From Pseudomonas nabeulensis (GTDB lineage Bacteria; Pseudomonadota; Gammaproteobacteria; Pseudomonadales; Pseudomonadaceae), in NCBI RefSeq assembly GCF_004682045.1, contig NZ_QUZT01000073.1:1-32530 (forward strand): a stretch of 32,530 bases of DNA, read 5' to 3'. How positions within the stretch are numbered: the stretch's first letter is position 1; every line of letters starts with the position of its first letter. The translations under genes and the position numbers were made by a program. Below the pieces are notes generated by a model, which had not been told where the DNA came from, made no database searches, and saw nothing but the letters and a program-made list of their open reading frames with translations. This document shows, in pieces, positions 1 through 7,763 of the stretch.

Positions 1-67
1 CGAATGCGGTGGGTCAGAAACATACCAGTGACTGACACTCCGCATTCGCGAGCAAGCCCGCTCCCAC
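1..67. repeat. Partial REPIN (right half), cut by the window edge
   Basis: The right arm ends in GCGAGCAAGCCCGCTCCCAC, the inverse of the Pseudomonas REP core GTGGGAGCGGGCTTGCTCGC, and it is preceded by a spacer containing a GGTCAG...CTGACA inverted pair. The left arm lies outside the window. This copy uses the GCGGGC/CTCGCG flavour, whereas the other REPINs here use GGGGGC/CCCCCG, so at least two REP subfamilies are present. Confidence 0.8.
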
Positions 68-86
68 ATTTGGACCGCGTACAAAT

Positions 87-125
87 AAAAAGCCCCCGCT
101 CAATTCAATTGAGCGGGGGCTTTTT
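87..125 (-). terminator. Rho-independent terminator of argB
   Basis: A perfect 15-bp stem (GCCCCCGCTC paired with GAGCGGGGGC, extended by A5/T5) closes a 9-nt loop AATTCAATT. It lies 12 bp beyond the argB stop and reads as a terminator on the minus strand. Because both sides carry A or T tracts it could also work in the other direction. Confidence 0.93.
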
Positions 126-137
126 GGTTTTCGGTGT

Positions 138-1043
138 TTAAAGACGCTTGCGATTACTGATCAGCGTACCCATGCCGGTATCGGTGAAGATTTCCAGCAA
201 CACTGCATTCGGTACACGGCCGTCGATGATCAGCGAGCTACCAACCCCGCCTTGCACCGCTTCCAGCGCGCAGCGGATCTTCGGCAGCATGCCGCCGTAG
301 ATGGTGCCGTCGGCGATCAACTCGTCCACTTGCTGAGTGGTCAGGCCAGTCAACACCTTGCCTTCCTTGTCCATCAGGCCGGCGATATTGGTCAGCAGCA
401 TCAGCTTTTCAGCCTTCAGTGCTTCGGCCACCTTACCCGCCACCAGGTCGGCGTTGATGTTGTACGACTCACCGTTGGCGCCCACGCCAATTGGCGCGAT
501 CACCGGGATGAAGTCACCTTTGACCAGCAGGTTCAGCAGGTCGGTGTTCACGCCGACCACTTCGCCCACCTGGCCGATGTCGATGATTTCCGGCTGGGTC
601 ATTTCCGGCGTCTGGCGGGTTACCGTCAGTTTTTTCGCGCGGATCAACTCCGCGTCCTTGCCGGTCAGGCCGATGGCGCTGCCGCCGTGGCGGTTGATCA
701 GGTTGACGATGTCTTTGTTCACCTGGCCGCCGAGGACCATCTCCACCACGTCCATGGTTTGCGCATCAGTGACGCGCATGCCATCGATGAAATGACTCTC
801 GATCGACAAGCGTTTGAGCAGGTCGCCGATTTGCGGGCCGCCGCCGTGTACCACCACTGGGTTGATACCCACGGCTTTCATCAACACGATGTCGCGGGCA
901 AAGCCGGTTTTCAGCTCGTCGCTTTCCATGGCATTGCCGCCGTATTTGATCACCAGCGTCTTGCCGACGTAGCGTCGAATGTAGGGCAACGCTTCGGAAA
1001 GGACCTTGGCGGTGTTGGCAGCGGCTTCGCGTTCGAGGGTCAT
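138..1043 (-). CDS. argB: Acetylglutamate kinase
   Basis: This 301-residue protein phosphorylates N-acetyl-L-glutamate with ATP in the cytoplasm, the second step of arginine synthesis. The amino-acid-kinase signature KYGGNAM lies near residue 33, followed by VVHGGGPQI and the C-terminal GGMLPKI segment of the family. About 30 residues precede the kinase core. That N-terminal helix is characteristic of the hexameric, arginine-inhibited NAG kinases of pseudomonads, so feedback inhibition by arginine is likely. The ATG at 1043 has GGAGC just upstream. It is the last gene of the minus-strand cluster, 19 bp after algC and directly before a strong terminator. Confidence 0.97.
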   Translation of the reverse strand: MTLEREAAANTAKVLSEALPYIRRYVGKTLVIKYGGNAMESDELKTGFARDIVLMKAVGINPVVVHGGGPQIGDLLKRLSIESHFIDGMRVTDAQTMDVVEMVLGGQVNKDIVNLINRHGGSAIGLTGKDAELIRAKKLTVTRQTPEMTQPEIIDIGQVGEVVGVNTDLLNLLVKGDFIPVIAPIGVGANGESYNINADLVAGKVAEALKAEKLMLLTNIAGLMDKEGKVLTGLTTQQVDELIADGTIYGGMLPKIRCALEAVQGGVGSSLIIDGRVPNAVLLEIFTDTGMGTLISNRKRL

Positions 1044-1062
1044 TCAGGGCTCCGGTAAAAAA

Positions 1063-2460
1063 TCAGAACGGTAATTGGAGATCAGGGGCAACACGTTTCA
1101 ACTGGGCGTGGAACACGTCCTTGATGCGCTGCAACTCAGCCTCGGTATCCGCCTCGAAACGCAGGACCAGCACCGGTGTGGTGTTGGACGCGCGAACCAG
1201 GCCCCAGCCTTTGGCGTAATCGACTCGCACACCATCAATGGTGGTCAGGTTGGCGCCTTCGCCCCATTGCGCATCGTGCAGTGCGTCAATGATGCTGAAT
1301 TTGCTCTCCTCGGTCACATGGATATTGATCTCTGGCGTAGAAATATCATTCGGGAAGGTCTGAAACAGCTCTTCGGCGGTGGATTTTTCCTTGCTGAGGA
1401 TCTCCAGCAGACGAGCGGCGCTGTAAATGCCGTCATCAAAGCCGAACCAGCGCTCCTTGAAGAACACGTGACCGCTCATTTCACCGGCCAACAGGGCACC
1501 GGTTTCCTTCATTTTCTTTTTGATCAACGAGTGACCGGTCTTCCACATTAGCGGGCGGCCGCCGTATTCCTTGATCAGTGGCGTGAGGCGGCGGGTGCAC
1601 TTCACGTCGAAGATGATCTCGGCGTTGGCATTGCGCGCCACCACATCACGGGCGAACAGCATCAGCAGGCGGTCTGGGAACACGATCTCGCCGGTTTCGG
1701 TCACTACGCCCACGCGGTCGCCGTCGCCGTCGAAGGCCAGGCCCACGTCGGCCCCGGTTTCCTTGACCTTGGCTATCAGATCTACCAGGTTTTCCGGCTT
1801 GCCCGGGTCTGGGTGGTGGTTAGGGAAGTTACCGTCCACTTCGCAGAACAGTGGGATCACTTCGCAGTTCAGGGCTTCGAGCAGTTGCGGGGCGATCACG
1901 CCCGCCGCACCGTTGCCGCAGTCCACCACCACTTTGAGGCGGCGCGCGAGCTTGACGTCACGGGTGATTTCATCGGAGTAGCGTTGCAGGATGTCGACCC
2001 TGGTAATGCTGCCGTTGCCGCTGGTCAGGTCGTTGGTCTTCAGGCGCGTGTGCAGGGCCTGGATCTGTTCGTTGGCGAGGGTGTCGCCGGCGATGACAAT
2101 CTTGAAGCCGTTGTAATCCGACGGGTTGTGGCTGCCGGTGAGCATCACCCCGGACTTGCCGGCCAGGACGTTGGCGGCGTAGTACAGCGCTGGAGTGGGC
2201 ACCAGGCCGACGTCGCTTACATGGCAGCCACTGTCGGCCAGGCCCTGGATCAATTGTTCCACCAACTCGGGGCCGGACAGGCGACCGTCGCGACCCACCG
2301 ACACATTGGGCTCGCCTTGGGCCAGGCTTTGAGAGCCGATGGCGCGGCCAATCCAGTAGGCGGTTTCGGCGGTCAGGGTCTTGGGCACTACGCCACGAAT
2401 GTCGTAGGCGCGAAAGATGCTGTCGGGGAATGTCGGGGCTACGCGGGCTGCGGTACTCAT
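1063..2460 (-). CDS. algC: Phosphomannomutase/phosphoglucomutase AlgC
   Basis: The enzyme interconverts the 6- and 1-phosphates of mannose and glucose, feeding alginate, LPS and other exopolysaccharide precursors. Its 465 residues match the usual AlgC size. The phosphoserine loop TGSHNP has the active Ser near residue 110, the Mg-binding loop DGDGDR spans about 244-249, and the sugar-binding loop GEMSGH follows later. I chose the start MSTAARV because the known Pseudomonas protein begins there. An in-frame ATG six codons earlier (2478) gives an unusual MEFPPA extension and has no ribosome binding site. The 264-bp gap from dut suggests algC also has its own promoter. Confidence 0.96.
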   Translation of the reverse strand: MSTAARVAPTFPDSIFRAYDIRGVVPKTLTAETAYWIGRAIGSQSLAQGEPNVSVGRDGRLSGPELVEQLIQGLADSGCHVSDVGLVPTPALYYAANVLAGKSGVMLTGSHNPSDYNGFKIVIAGDTLANEQIQALHTRLKTNDLTSGNGSITRVDILQRYSDEITRDVKLARRLKVVVDCGNGAAGVIAPQLLEALNCEVIPLFCEVDGNFPNHHPDPGKPENLVDLIAKVKETGADVGLAFDGDGDRVGVVTETGEIVFPDRLLMLFARDVVARNANAEIIFDVKCTRRLTPLIKEYGGRPLMWKTGHSLIKKKMKETGALLAGEMSGHVFFKERWFGFDDGIYSAARLLEILSKEKSTAEELFQTFPNDISTPEINIHVTEESKFSIIDALHDAQWGEGANLTTIDGVRVDYAKGWGLVRASNTTPVLVLRFEADTEAELQRIKDVFHAQLKRVAPDLQLPF

Positions 2461-2618
2461 CGCGGGGGGAAACTCCATCTGAAGGGGGCAAGGCTGGCCG
2501 TAAAGCGGCTGACCGGCAGGCTCAAACTGAAGGGTATGACGGCGTTTTCGGCGTAGAGTTCGTAGTGCAAAAGTGCCATCGGCGCAGTGGCTTTGTGCTT
2601 TCTTCTGCGTAATACGTT

Positions 2619-2636
2619 GATTTCACTGGTGAAATC
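2619..2636. promoter_or_regulatory. Perfect 18-bp palindrome upstream of algC
   Basis: GATTTCAC-TG-GTGAAATC is a perfect 8-bp inverted repeat with a 2-bp centre, about 160 bp upstream of the algC start in the dut-algC gap. Its size and symmetry fit a dimeric repressor or activator site. I do not recognise the regulator and it does not look like the AlgR consensus. Confidence 0.4.
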
Positions 2637-2687
2637 TCGCTGGTCGGGTCCGCGCATTCTTCATCCTGAAAAGCCATGCGGTGGCGT

Positions 2688-2713
2688 CTGGCCGGGCAGG
2701 GGTGCCCGGCCAG
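2688..2713 (-). terminator. Strong GC hairpin just after dut
   Basis: CTGGCCGGGCA and TGCCCGGCCAG form a perfect 11-bp stem around a GGGG loop (CCCC in the minus-strand transcript), 11 bp past the dut stop. There is no T tract, so this is either a weak or Rho-assisted terminator or an mRNA-stabilising hairpin separating coaBC-dut from algC-argB. Confidence 0.5.
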
Positions 2714-2724
2714 ATTCAGCGTAG

Positions 2725-3180
2725 TCAGTGACTGCCGGAATGGCCAAAACCGCCTGCGCCGCGTTGTGTTTCGTCAAATTGCTCGACCAGTTCGAAGTGC
2801 GCCTGCACCACCGGCACCAGCACCAACTGAGCAATGCGCTCGCCGACAGCGATATTGAACGCGGTCTGGCCACGGTTCCAGCACGACACCATCAGTTCGC
2901 CCTGGTAGTCCGAATCGATCAGGCCCACCAGGTTGCCCAGCACGATGCCGTGTTTATGGCCCAGGCCCGAGCGCGGCAGGATCAATGCCGCCAGGCCAGG
3001 ATCGCCCACGTAGATCGACAGCCCGGTCGGGATCAGGATGGTCTGGCCCGGCTCAAGGACGGTGTCTTGCTTGAGCATGGCGCGCAGGTCCAGGCCGGCG
3101 GAGCCTGGCGTGGCGTAGGCCGGCAGTGGGAATTCGCTGCCGATGCGGGGGTCGAGGATCTTGGCTTGCAAAGCGTGCAT
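2725..3180 (-). CDS. dut: dUTP diphosphatase (dUTPase)
   Basis: A 151-residue trimeric dUTPase that hydrolyses dUTP to dUMP, keeping uracil out of DNA and supplying dTMP synthesis. All five family motifs are visible in order: PGSAGLDLRAM (I), PRSGLG (II), GLIDSDYQGEL (III), GERIAQLVLVPV (IV) and the glycine-rich C-terminal arm RGAGGFGHSG (V). The ATG at 3180 lies 5 nt after the coaBC stop, so the two genes are surely co-transcribed and probably translationally coupled. Confidence 0.97.
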   Translation of the reverse strand: MHALQAKILDPRIGSEFPLPAYATPGSAGLDLRAMLKQDTVLEPGQTILIPTGLSIYVGDPGLAALILPRSGLGHKHGIVLGNLVGLIDSDYQGELMVSCWNRGQTAFNIAVGERIAQLVLVPVVQAHFELVEQFDETQRGAGGFGHSGSH

Positions 3181-3185
3181 GGAAA

Positions 3186-4394
3186 TTAAACCTGGTTCAG
3201 CCGTTGGGCGATAAAAGAGATCAGTTGGCGGGCAATCTTGCCCTTGCTGGTCTGGGCGAAAAGGGTGGCGTGCAGCTCGCGGTCGATCACGCTGCAGGCG
3301 TTTTCCTCGCTGTTGAAGCCGATGCTCGGGTTGGCGACATCATTGGCAACGATCAGATCGAGGTTTTTGTCTTTCAATTTGCGTGCGGCGTAGTCCAGCA
3401 GGTGCTCGGTCTCGGCGGCGAAGCCGACGCTGAACGGACGGTCCGGACGGGTGGCGATGGTGGCCAGAATGTCCGGGTTACGCACCATTTGCAGGAGCAG
3501 GCCGTCACCGCTTGTAGGGTCTTTCTTGAGCTTTTGCGGGGCAACGACTTCCGGGCGGTAATCCGCAACCGCAGCCGAGGCGATAAACAGGTCGCACGGA
3601 ATCGCCGCTTCACAGGCCGCGAGCATGTCCCGGGCGCTGACTACGTCGATTCGCGTGACGCGATCGGGTGTCGGCAAATGCACGGGACCGGTGATCAAGG
3701 TGACGCGAGCGCCTGCCTCGACCGCTGCTTCCGCCAAGGCAAAGCCCATTTTTCCTGAGCTATGGTTGGTGATGTAGCGCACCGGGTCGATGTTTTCCTG
3801 GGTCGGGCCGGCGGTGATCAGCACGTGCTTGCCGGTCAGGGCCAGGTGCTGGAAGCACTCGGCGGCGCACAGCGCCAGGTCCGTGGCTTCGAGCATGCGG
3901 CCCATGCCGACATCGCCGCAGGCCTGGCTGCCGGATGCCGGGCCGAACACCTTGAGGCCGCGGCTTTGCAGCAGTTGGGTGTTGGCTTGGGTGGCGGGGT
4001 CGCGCCACATGGCCTGGTTCATGGCCGGGGCAATGGCGACGGTGGCGTCGGTGGCCAGTACCAGGGTAGTGAGCAAGTCGTCGGCGATGCCTTGGGCCAG
4101 GCGGGCAATCAGGTCGGCGGTGGCCGGGGCGATCAGCACCAGGTCGGCCCATTTGGCCAGCTCGATATGGCCCATGGCAGCTTCGGCGGCCGGGTCCAGC
4201 AGGTCCAGATGAACCGGGTGGCCGGACAGGGCCTGCATGGTCAGCGGGGTGATGAACTCACTGCCGCCGCGGGTCATGACCACGCGCACTTCGGCGCCTT
4301 GGTCGAGAAGCCTGCGAACCAGCTCTGCGCTCTTGTAGGCGGCAATGCCGCCGCCGACGCCGAGAACGATGCGTTTCCGATACAGACGCTGCAT
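3186..4394 (-). CDS. coaBC: Bifunctional CoaBC (phosphopantothenoylcysteine synthetase/decarboxylase)
   Basis: A 402-residue fusion catalysing two consecutive steps of coenzyme A synthesis: coupling 4'-phosphopantothenate to cysteine (CoaB, C-terminal half) and decarboxylating the product (CoaC, N-terminal flavoprotein half). The FMN-binding start GVGGGIAAYKS, His76, the PAMNQAMW motif (about 123-130) and Cys159 in SQACG mark CoaC. AGPTQENIDPVRYITN from about residue 195 marks CoaB. It is first in the minus-strand cluster with dut, algC and argB and is divergent from radC, with a 143-bp shared upstream region holding a tandem 12-bp repeat. Confidence 0.97.
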   Translation of the reverse strand: MQRLYRKRIVLGVGGGIAAYKSAELVRRLLDQGAEVRVVMTRGGSEFITPLTMQALSGHPVHLDLLDPAAEAAMGHIELAKWADLVLIAPATADLIARLAQGIADDLLTTLVLATDATVAIAPAMNQAMWRDPATQANTQLLQSRGLKVFGPASGSQACGDVGMGRMLEATDLALCAAECFQHLALTGKHVLITAGPTQENIDPVRYITNHSSGKMGFALAEAAVEAGARVTLITGPVHLPTPDRVTRIDVVSARDMLAACEAAIPCDLFIASAAVADYRPEVVAPQKLKKDPTSGDGLLLQMVRNPDILATIATRPDRPFSVGFAAETEHLLDYAARKLKDKNLDLIVANDVANPSIGFNSEENACSVIDRELHATLFAQTSKGKIARQLISFIAQRLNQV

Positions 4395-4406
4395 TGGTTT
4401 GCCTTT

Positions 4407-4432
4407 CCAGTTCAGTGAAGCCAGTTCAGTGA
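4407..4432. repeat. Tandem 12-bp repeat in the coaBC leader
   Basis: CCAGTTCAGTGA occurs twice, at 4407-4418 and 4421-4432, separated by AG, giving a 14-bp period. It begins 13 bp upstream of the coaBC start codon, inside the probable 5' leader. It could be a slippage duplication or a tandem binding site. Confidence 0.7.
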
Positions 4433-4537
4433 CGCCTGCGACACCCTCTCCCCAGAGGAAATCGCATGCAAAAAAGAGGGCCTACGATAACACAGCGTCC
4501 GCGAGGCTACAGCGGCGCAGAAGGACAGGGAGGTGGG

Positions 4538-5212
4538 ATGAGTATTCGCGATTGGCCGCTGGCAGAGCGGCCACGGGAGAAACTGTTGGAATGGGGCGCG
4601 GCGAGCCTGTCCGACGCAGAACTGCTGGCGATCTTCCTGCGTACCGGGGTTGCCGGCAGGAGCGCGGTGGATCTGGCGCGTCACCTATTGGCGCAATTTG
4701 ATGGCTTGCGTCCGTTGCTGGAGGCCAGCCAGACGGTGTTCAGCCAGCATTTGGGGCTGGGGCCGGCGAAGTTTGCGCAGTTACAGGCCGTGCTGGAAAT
4801 GTCCCGGCGCCATATGGCCGAGCGGCTGCGCGTCGATTCGGTGCTGGAGAGCCCGGAGGCTGTGCGTGATTACCTCAAGGCGCTGTTGCGGCATGAGCCC
4901 CATGAAACGTTTGGGTGCCTGTTTCTCGATTCAAAGCATCGGGTGCTGGGGTTTGAAGCCCTGTCCCAAGGCACCATCGACACTGCGATGGTTTACCCGC
5001 GGCAGGTGGTCAAGCGCGCCTTGGCGTACAACGCGGCGGCGTTGATCTTGTGTCACAACCATCCTTCCGGAAACGTGGAACCCAGCGCGGCTGATCGAAA
5101 ATTGACCAAGTTGCTGCAAAAGGCCTTGGAAGTGGTGGACGTGCGAGTGCTGGACCACATCATCGTGGGGGACGGTGATCCATTGTCGATGGCGGAATAT
5201 GGGTGGATGTAG
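4538..5212 (+). CDS. radC: RadC family JAMM-domain protein
   Basis: A 224-residue RadC-family protein: an N-terminal helix-hairpin-helix region (about 1-75) followed by an MPN/JAB1 domain with the metal-binding pattern HxHx7SxxD at His173, His175, Ser183 and Asp186 (CHNHPSGNVEPSAAD). The historical DNA-repair role came from misassigned mutants, so the true function is uncertain. A metal-dependent hydrolase is inferred from the fold. I chose the ATG at 4538 because GGGAGG precedes it by 4-5 nt. An upstream in-frame ATG at 4466 adds a low-complexity N-terminus. It is divergent from coaBC and close to rpmB-rpmG, as is common in proteobacteria. Confidence 0.93.
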   Translation: MSIRDWPLAERPREKLLEWGAASLSDAELLAIFLRTGVAGRSAVDLARHLLAQFDGLRPLLEASQTVFSQHLGLGPAKFAQLQAVLEMSRRHMAERLRVDSVLESPEAVRDYLKALLRHEPHETFGCLFLDSKHRVLGFEALSQGTIDTAMVYPRQVVKRALAYNAAALILCHNHPSGNVEPSAADRKLTKLLQKALEVVDVRVLDHIIVGDGDPLSMAEYGWM

Positions 5213-5213
5213 C

Positions 5214-5237
5214 CCCGCCCCATGGGGACGGGGCGGG
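5214..5237. terminator. Hairpin between convergent radC and ABC binding-protein genes
   Basis: CCCGCCCC and GGGGCGGG form a perfect 8-bp stem around an 8-nt loop, filling the 28-bp gap between two convergent genes. There is no T tract on either strand, so termination would be weak or assisted. Position and symmetry suggest a bidirectional role. Confidence 0.55.
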
Positions 5238-5240
5238 TGT

Positions 5241-6833
5241 TCAGGGCTTGACGCTGACCTTCGAGAAGTCCTGGCGCCCGAACGGGCTGACCTGGTACCC
5301 CTCGACATTCTTGCGCGCCAGGGCAAACGCCGTCGGATGCGCCAGCGGCAGCCACAGCGCCTGTTGCTGGATCTGCGCCTGGGCCTGTTGGTACAGCTTG
5401 CTGCGTACCCCTTGCTCGCTGGTGGTCTTGCCGGCACTGATCAGCTTGTCCAGCGCCGGGTCGCAATAACGGGCGAAGTTGGTGCCGGATTTCACGGCCG
5501 CGCAGGAGAACTGCGGGGTCAGGAAGTTATCCGGGTCGCCGTTGTCGCCGGCCCAGCCCATGAACAGCAGGTCGTGTTCGCCGGCCTTGGCGCGGCGGAT
5601 CAACTCGCCCCATTCGATCACGCGGATCTCGGCCTGGATGCCGACCTTGGCCAGGTCCGCCTGCAACAATTGTGCGCCGAGGTTCGGGTTGGGGTTCAGC
5701 AGGCTGCCGGTGGGGCGCGTCCAGATCGTGGTCTTGAAGCCGTCCTTGAGGCCAGCGCGAGCCAGCAGGGCCTTGGCTTTGGTCAGGTCCTGTGGATAAC
5801 CCGGCAAGTCCTTGGCGTAGTTCCAGGTGTTCGGCGGGTATGGGCCATTGGCGGCTTCGGCGGTGCCTTCAAATACCGCCTTGAGGTAGCTGGCCTTGTC
5901 GAAGGCCAGGTTGATCGCCTGACGTACTTCGGGCTTGTCCAGCGGCGGGTGCTGGCTGTTGATGGCGACGAATGCGGTCATGAAGGCAGCGGTTTTCTCG
6001 ACCTTGAGTGCGGTGTCCTTTTCGGCCTCGCCGACATCCAGGGGTTTGGGCGACAGGGCAATCTGGCACTCATCGCGCCGCAATTTTTGCAGGCGCACGT
6101 TGGCGTCCGGGGTAATGGCGAAGATCAAGTTATCCACAGCCGGCTTGCCCGCGAAGTAATCCGGGTTGGCCTTGTAACGCACCACGGCGTCTTTCTGGAA
6201 ACGCACGAAAACGAACGGCCCGGTGCCGATAGGCTGGCTGTTGAGCTTCTCGGGCGTGCCGGCCTTGAGCAGTTTGTCGGCGTATTCCGCCGGGTAGATC
6301 GAGGCGAAGCCCATGCTCAGGGCGGCGAGGAAGGTGGAGTCGGCGTGGTCGAGGGTGAAGCGCACGGTGAGCGGGTCGAGGGCGTCGATCTTCTTGACCA
6401 GCGTCGGCAGTTGCAACGACTGCGCGTGGGGGAAGCCACTCTGGGCGATCTTGTGCCACGGGTTGGCCGGGTCGAGCATGCGCTCGAAGCTGAAACGTAC
6501 GTCTTCGGCGGTCAGGGTGCGGCTTGGGGTGAAATACTCGGTGCGGTGGAATTTTACGTCCGGGTGCAGTTTGAAGGTATAGGTCAGGCCATCCGGGGAT
6601 ACTTCCCAGCTATCCGCCAGGCTTGGCACCAGTTTGCCGCTGGCCGCGTCGAAGTCCACCAGACGGTTCATCAGCACATCGGCCGAGGCGTTGGTGGTGG
6701 TCAGCGAGTTGTATTGCACCACATCGAACCCTTCGGGGCTGGCCTCGGTGCAGACGCTCAGGTTGCTGGCGGCAGAGGCCAGCGGCGCGATAAATAGAGG
6801 GGCTAGCAACAGCGGTAGGGCAGCGAGGCGCAT
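5241..6833 (-). CDS. ABC transporter periplasmic peptide-binding protein (SBP family 5, DppA-like)
   Basis: A 530-residue family 5 solute-binding protein of the DppA/OppA type, expected to capture di- or oligopeptides in the periplasm for an ABC importer. A signal peptide is clear: MR, a hydrophobic stretch to about residue 20, and a probable cut after ASA. The lobe signatures W.VSPDGLTYTFKLHPDVKF (about 77-96) and TAEDVRFSFERMLDP are typical. No permease or ATPase genes flank it, so it is an orphan binding protein that probably serves a shared transporter encoded elsewhere. P. aeruginosa has, from memory, an equivalent lone gene here. AAAGGAAACC precedes the ATG. Substrate specificity cannot be read from the sequence. 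Confidence 0.93.
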   Translation of the reverse strand: MRLAALPLLLAPLFIAPLASAASNLSVCTEASPEGFDVVQYNSLTTTNASADVLMNRLVDFDAASGKLVPSLADSWEVSPDGLTYTFKLHPDVKFHRTEYFTPSRTLTAEDVRFSFERMLDPANPWHKIAQSGFPHAQSLQLPTLVKKIDALDPLTVRFTLDHADSTFLAALSMGFASIYPAEYADKLLKAGTPEKLNSQPIGTGPFVFVRFQKDAVVRYKANPDYFAGKPAVDNLIFAITPDANVRLQKLRRDECQIALSPKPLDVGEAEKDTALKVEKTAAFMTAFVAINSQHPPLDKPEVRQAINLAFDKASYLKAVFEGTAEAANGPYPPNTWNYAKDLPGYPQDLTKAKALLARAGLKDGFKTTIWTRPTGSLLNPNPNLGAQLLQADLAKVGIQAEIRVIEWGELIRRAKAGEHDLLFMGWAGDNGDPDNFLTPQFSCAAVKSGTNFARYCDPALDKLISAGKTTSEQGVRSKLYQQAQAQIQQQALWLPLAHPTAFALARKNVEGYQVSPFGRQDFSKVSVKP

Positions 6834-7114
6834 GTTCGGTTTCCTTTGCAGATCGAAGGCCCATCTGCGAGTGCAGTCTGGAAAAGTCCTACCGTAGTGC
6901 TCCGATTAGGAAATGACTAGCCCATTTTTGCCTGTGCATTTACTCCAAATGCTGTTTTGATGGCGCCTCAGCGTGTTTCGCCGAGCACTTCACCGTGCGC
7001 GCAGGCGCTGTAAATCATTCTGTGCGACGAGCGGTCGGCTTTGACAGCGGCCCCTCCTGGCAATGGTTCGGATGTGTTTTTGCTGGATTTACGCCGGTAA
7101 AAATACACGGGCTG
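6834..7114. other. Non-coding gap upstream of the ABC binding protein and rpmB
   Basis: This holds the upstream region of the binding-protein gene (AAAGGAAACC ribosome site nearest 6834) and reaches to the rpmB promoter. A TTGACA hexamer sits at 7041-7046 but has no good -10 box 16-18 bp downstream. I see no supported gene or RNA. Confidence 0.5.
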
Positions 7115-7143
7115 TTGTTGCACTGGGGTCTTTCTGGTATAAA
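7115..7143 (+). promoter_or_regulatory. Sigma-70 promoter of rpmB-rpmG
   Basis: A TATAAA -10 box (7138-7143) lies 17 bp after a weak TTGTTG -35 box (7115-7120). Transcription would start near 7150, leaving a leader of about 140 nt before rpmB, a usual length for an autoregulated ribosomal-protein mRNA. Confidence 0.55.
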
Positions 7144-7212
7144 GCAGCGCTCTTTTCTAGGGGCCCGGTTCCTTCGCTTGTAGGTGTAGCCGGTAAGACC
7201 CTAAAGAAACGC

Positions 7213-7266
7213 GGCGCCTGGCGCCAAATGACTGAGAGATTAAGCGGCCAACCCATGCCGGGTTGG
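7213..7266 (+). promoter_or_regulatory. Structured rpmB leader (two palindromic elements)
   Basis: A GGCGCC-T-GGCGCC double palindrome (7213-7225) is followed by a 7-bp hairpin CCAACCC-ATGCC-GGGTTGG (7248-7266), ending 25 nt before the rpmB start. This could be an operator for a ribosomal-protein repressor. That role is inferred from position only. Confidence 0.35.
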
Positions 7267-7291
7267 GCATGTGGTTTTAGAGGGCTGAGGC

Positions 7292-7525
7292 ATGTCGAGA
7301 GTCTGTCAAGTTACCGGTAAGGGTCCGGTGACTGGGAATAACATTTCCCACGCAAATAACAAAACCCGTCGTCGTTTCCTGCCGAACCTGCAGCATCACC
7401 GCTTCTGGGTTGAAGAAGAGAAACGTTTTGTTCGCCTGCGTGTATCTGCCAAAGGCATGCGTATCATCGACAAGCGTGGCATTACTGTCGTGCTGGCCGA
7501 AATCCGCGCCGCTGGCAAGATCTAA
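7292..7525 (+). CDS. rpmB: 50S ribosomal protein L28
   Basis: A 77-residue L28 beginning MSRVCQVTGKGPVTGNN, with the family's basic stretch NNKTRRRFLPNLQHHRFW. It is a structural protein of the large ribosomal subunit. It has no zinc-binding CxxC pairs (only Cys5 is present). It is 11 nt upstream of rpmG and shares one promoter and terminator with it. Confidence 0.98.
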   Translation: MSRVCQVTGKGPVTGNNISHANNKTRRRFLPNLQHHRFWVEEEKRFVRLRVSAKGMRIIDKRGITVVLAEIRAAGKI

Positions 7526-7536
7526 GGAGCTCTATC

Positions 7537-7692
7537 ATGCGTGAATTGATTCGAATGATCTCTAGCGCCGGTACTGGTCACTTCTACACTACCGACAAGA
7601 ACAAGCGTACTACCCCGGACAAGCTCGAAAAGAAAATGTTCGACCCGCGCGTTCGCAAGCACGTGATCTACAAAGAAGGCAAAATCAAGTAA
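7537..7692 (+). CDS. rpmG: 50S ribosomal protein L33
   Basis: A 51-residue L33 (MRELIRMISSAGTGHFYTTD at the N-terminus, then KNKRTTPDKLEKKMFDPRVRK). It is a large-subunit protein near the E site. It has no cysteines, so it is the zinc-independent (C-minus) form. AAGGAG lies 6-7 nt before the ATG. It directly follows rpmB and ends 18 bp before a strong terminator. Confidence 0.98.
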   Translation: MRELIRMISSAGTGHFYTTDKNKRTTPDKLEKKMFDPRVRKHVIYKEGKIK

Positions 7693-7710
7693 TTGATTTT
7701 CTTCCTTGTG

Positions 7711-7747
7711 AAAAAAAGCCCGTATCTCACGATGCGGGCTTTTTTTT
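7711..7747 (+). terminator. Rho-independent terminator of rpmB-rpmG (bidirectional)
   Basis: GCCCGTATC and GATGCGGGC form a 9-bp stem (one G-T pair) around TCAC, flanked by seven A on the left and eight T on the right. It serves rpmG on the plus strand and is placed to end the convergent cupin gene on the minus strand. Confidence 0.95.
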
Positions 7748-7763
7748 GCCTGGGATTTTCTGA

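Noticed and set aside
4466..4537. 24-residue N-terminal extension of RadC
   Set aside because: The sequence is not conserved-looking, and GGGAGG directly precedes the ATG at 4538.
5175..6797. 540-codon plus-strand open frame opposite the ABC binding-protein gene
   Set aside because: It is an antisense shadow of a clear SBP family 5 gene. Its composition is low-complexity Gly/Val/Gln/Arg and it has no recognisable domain.
7041..7069. TTGACA as an rpmB promoter
   Set aside because: No -10 box at the right distance. The TATAAA at 7138 is a better candidate.
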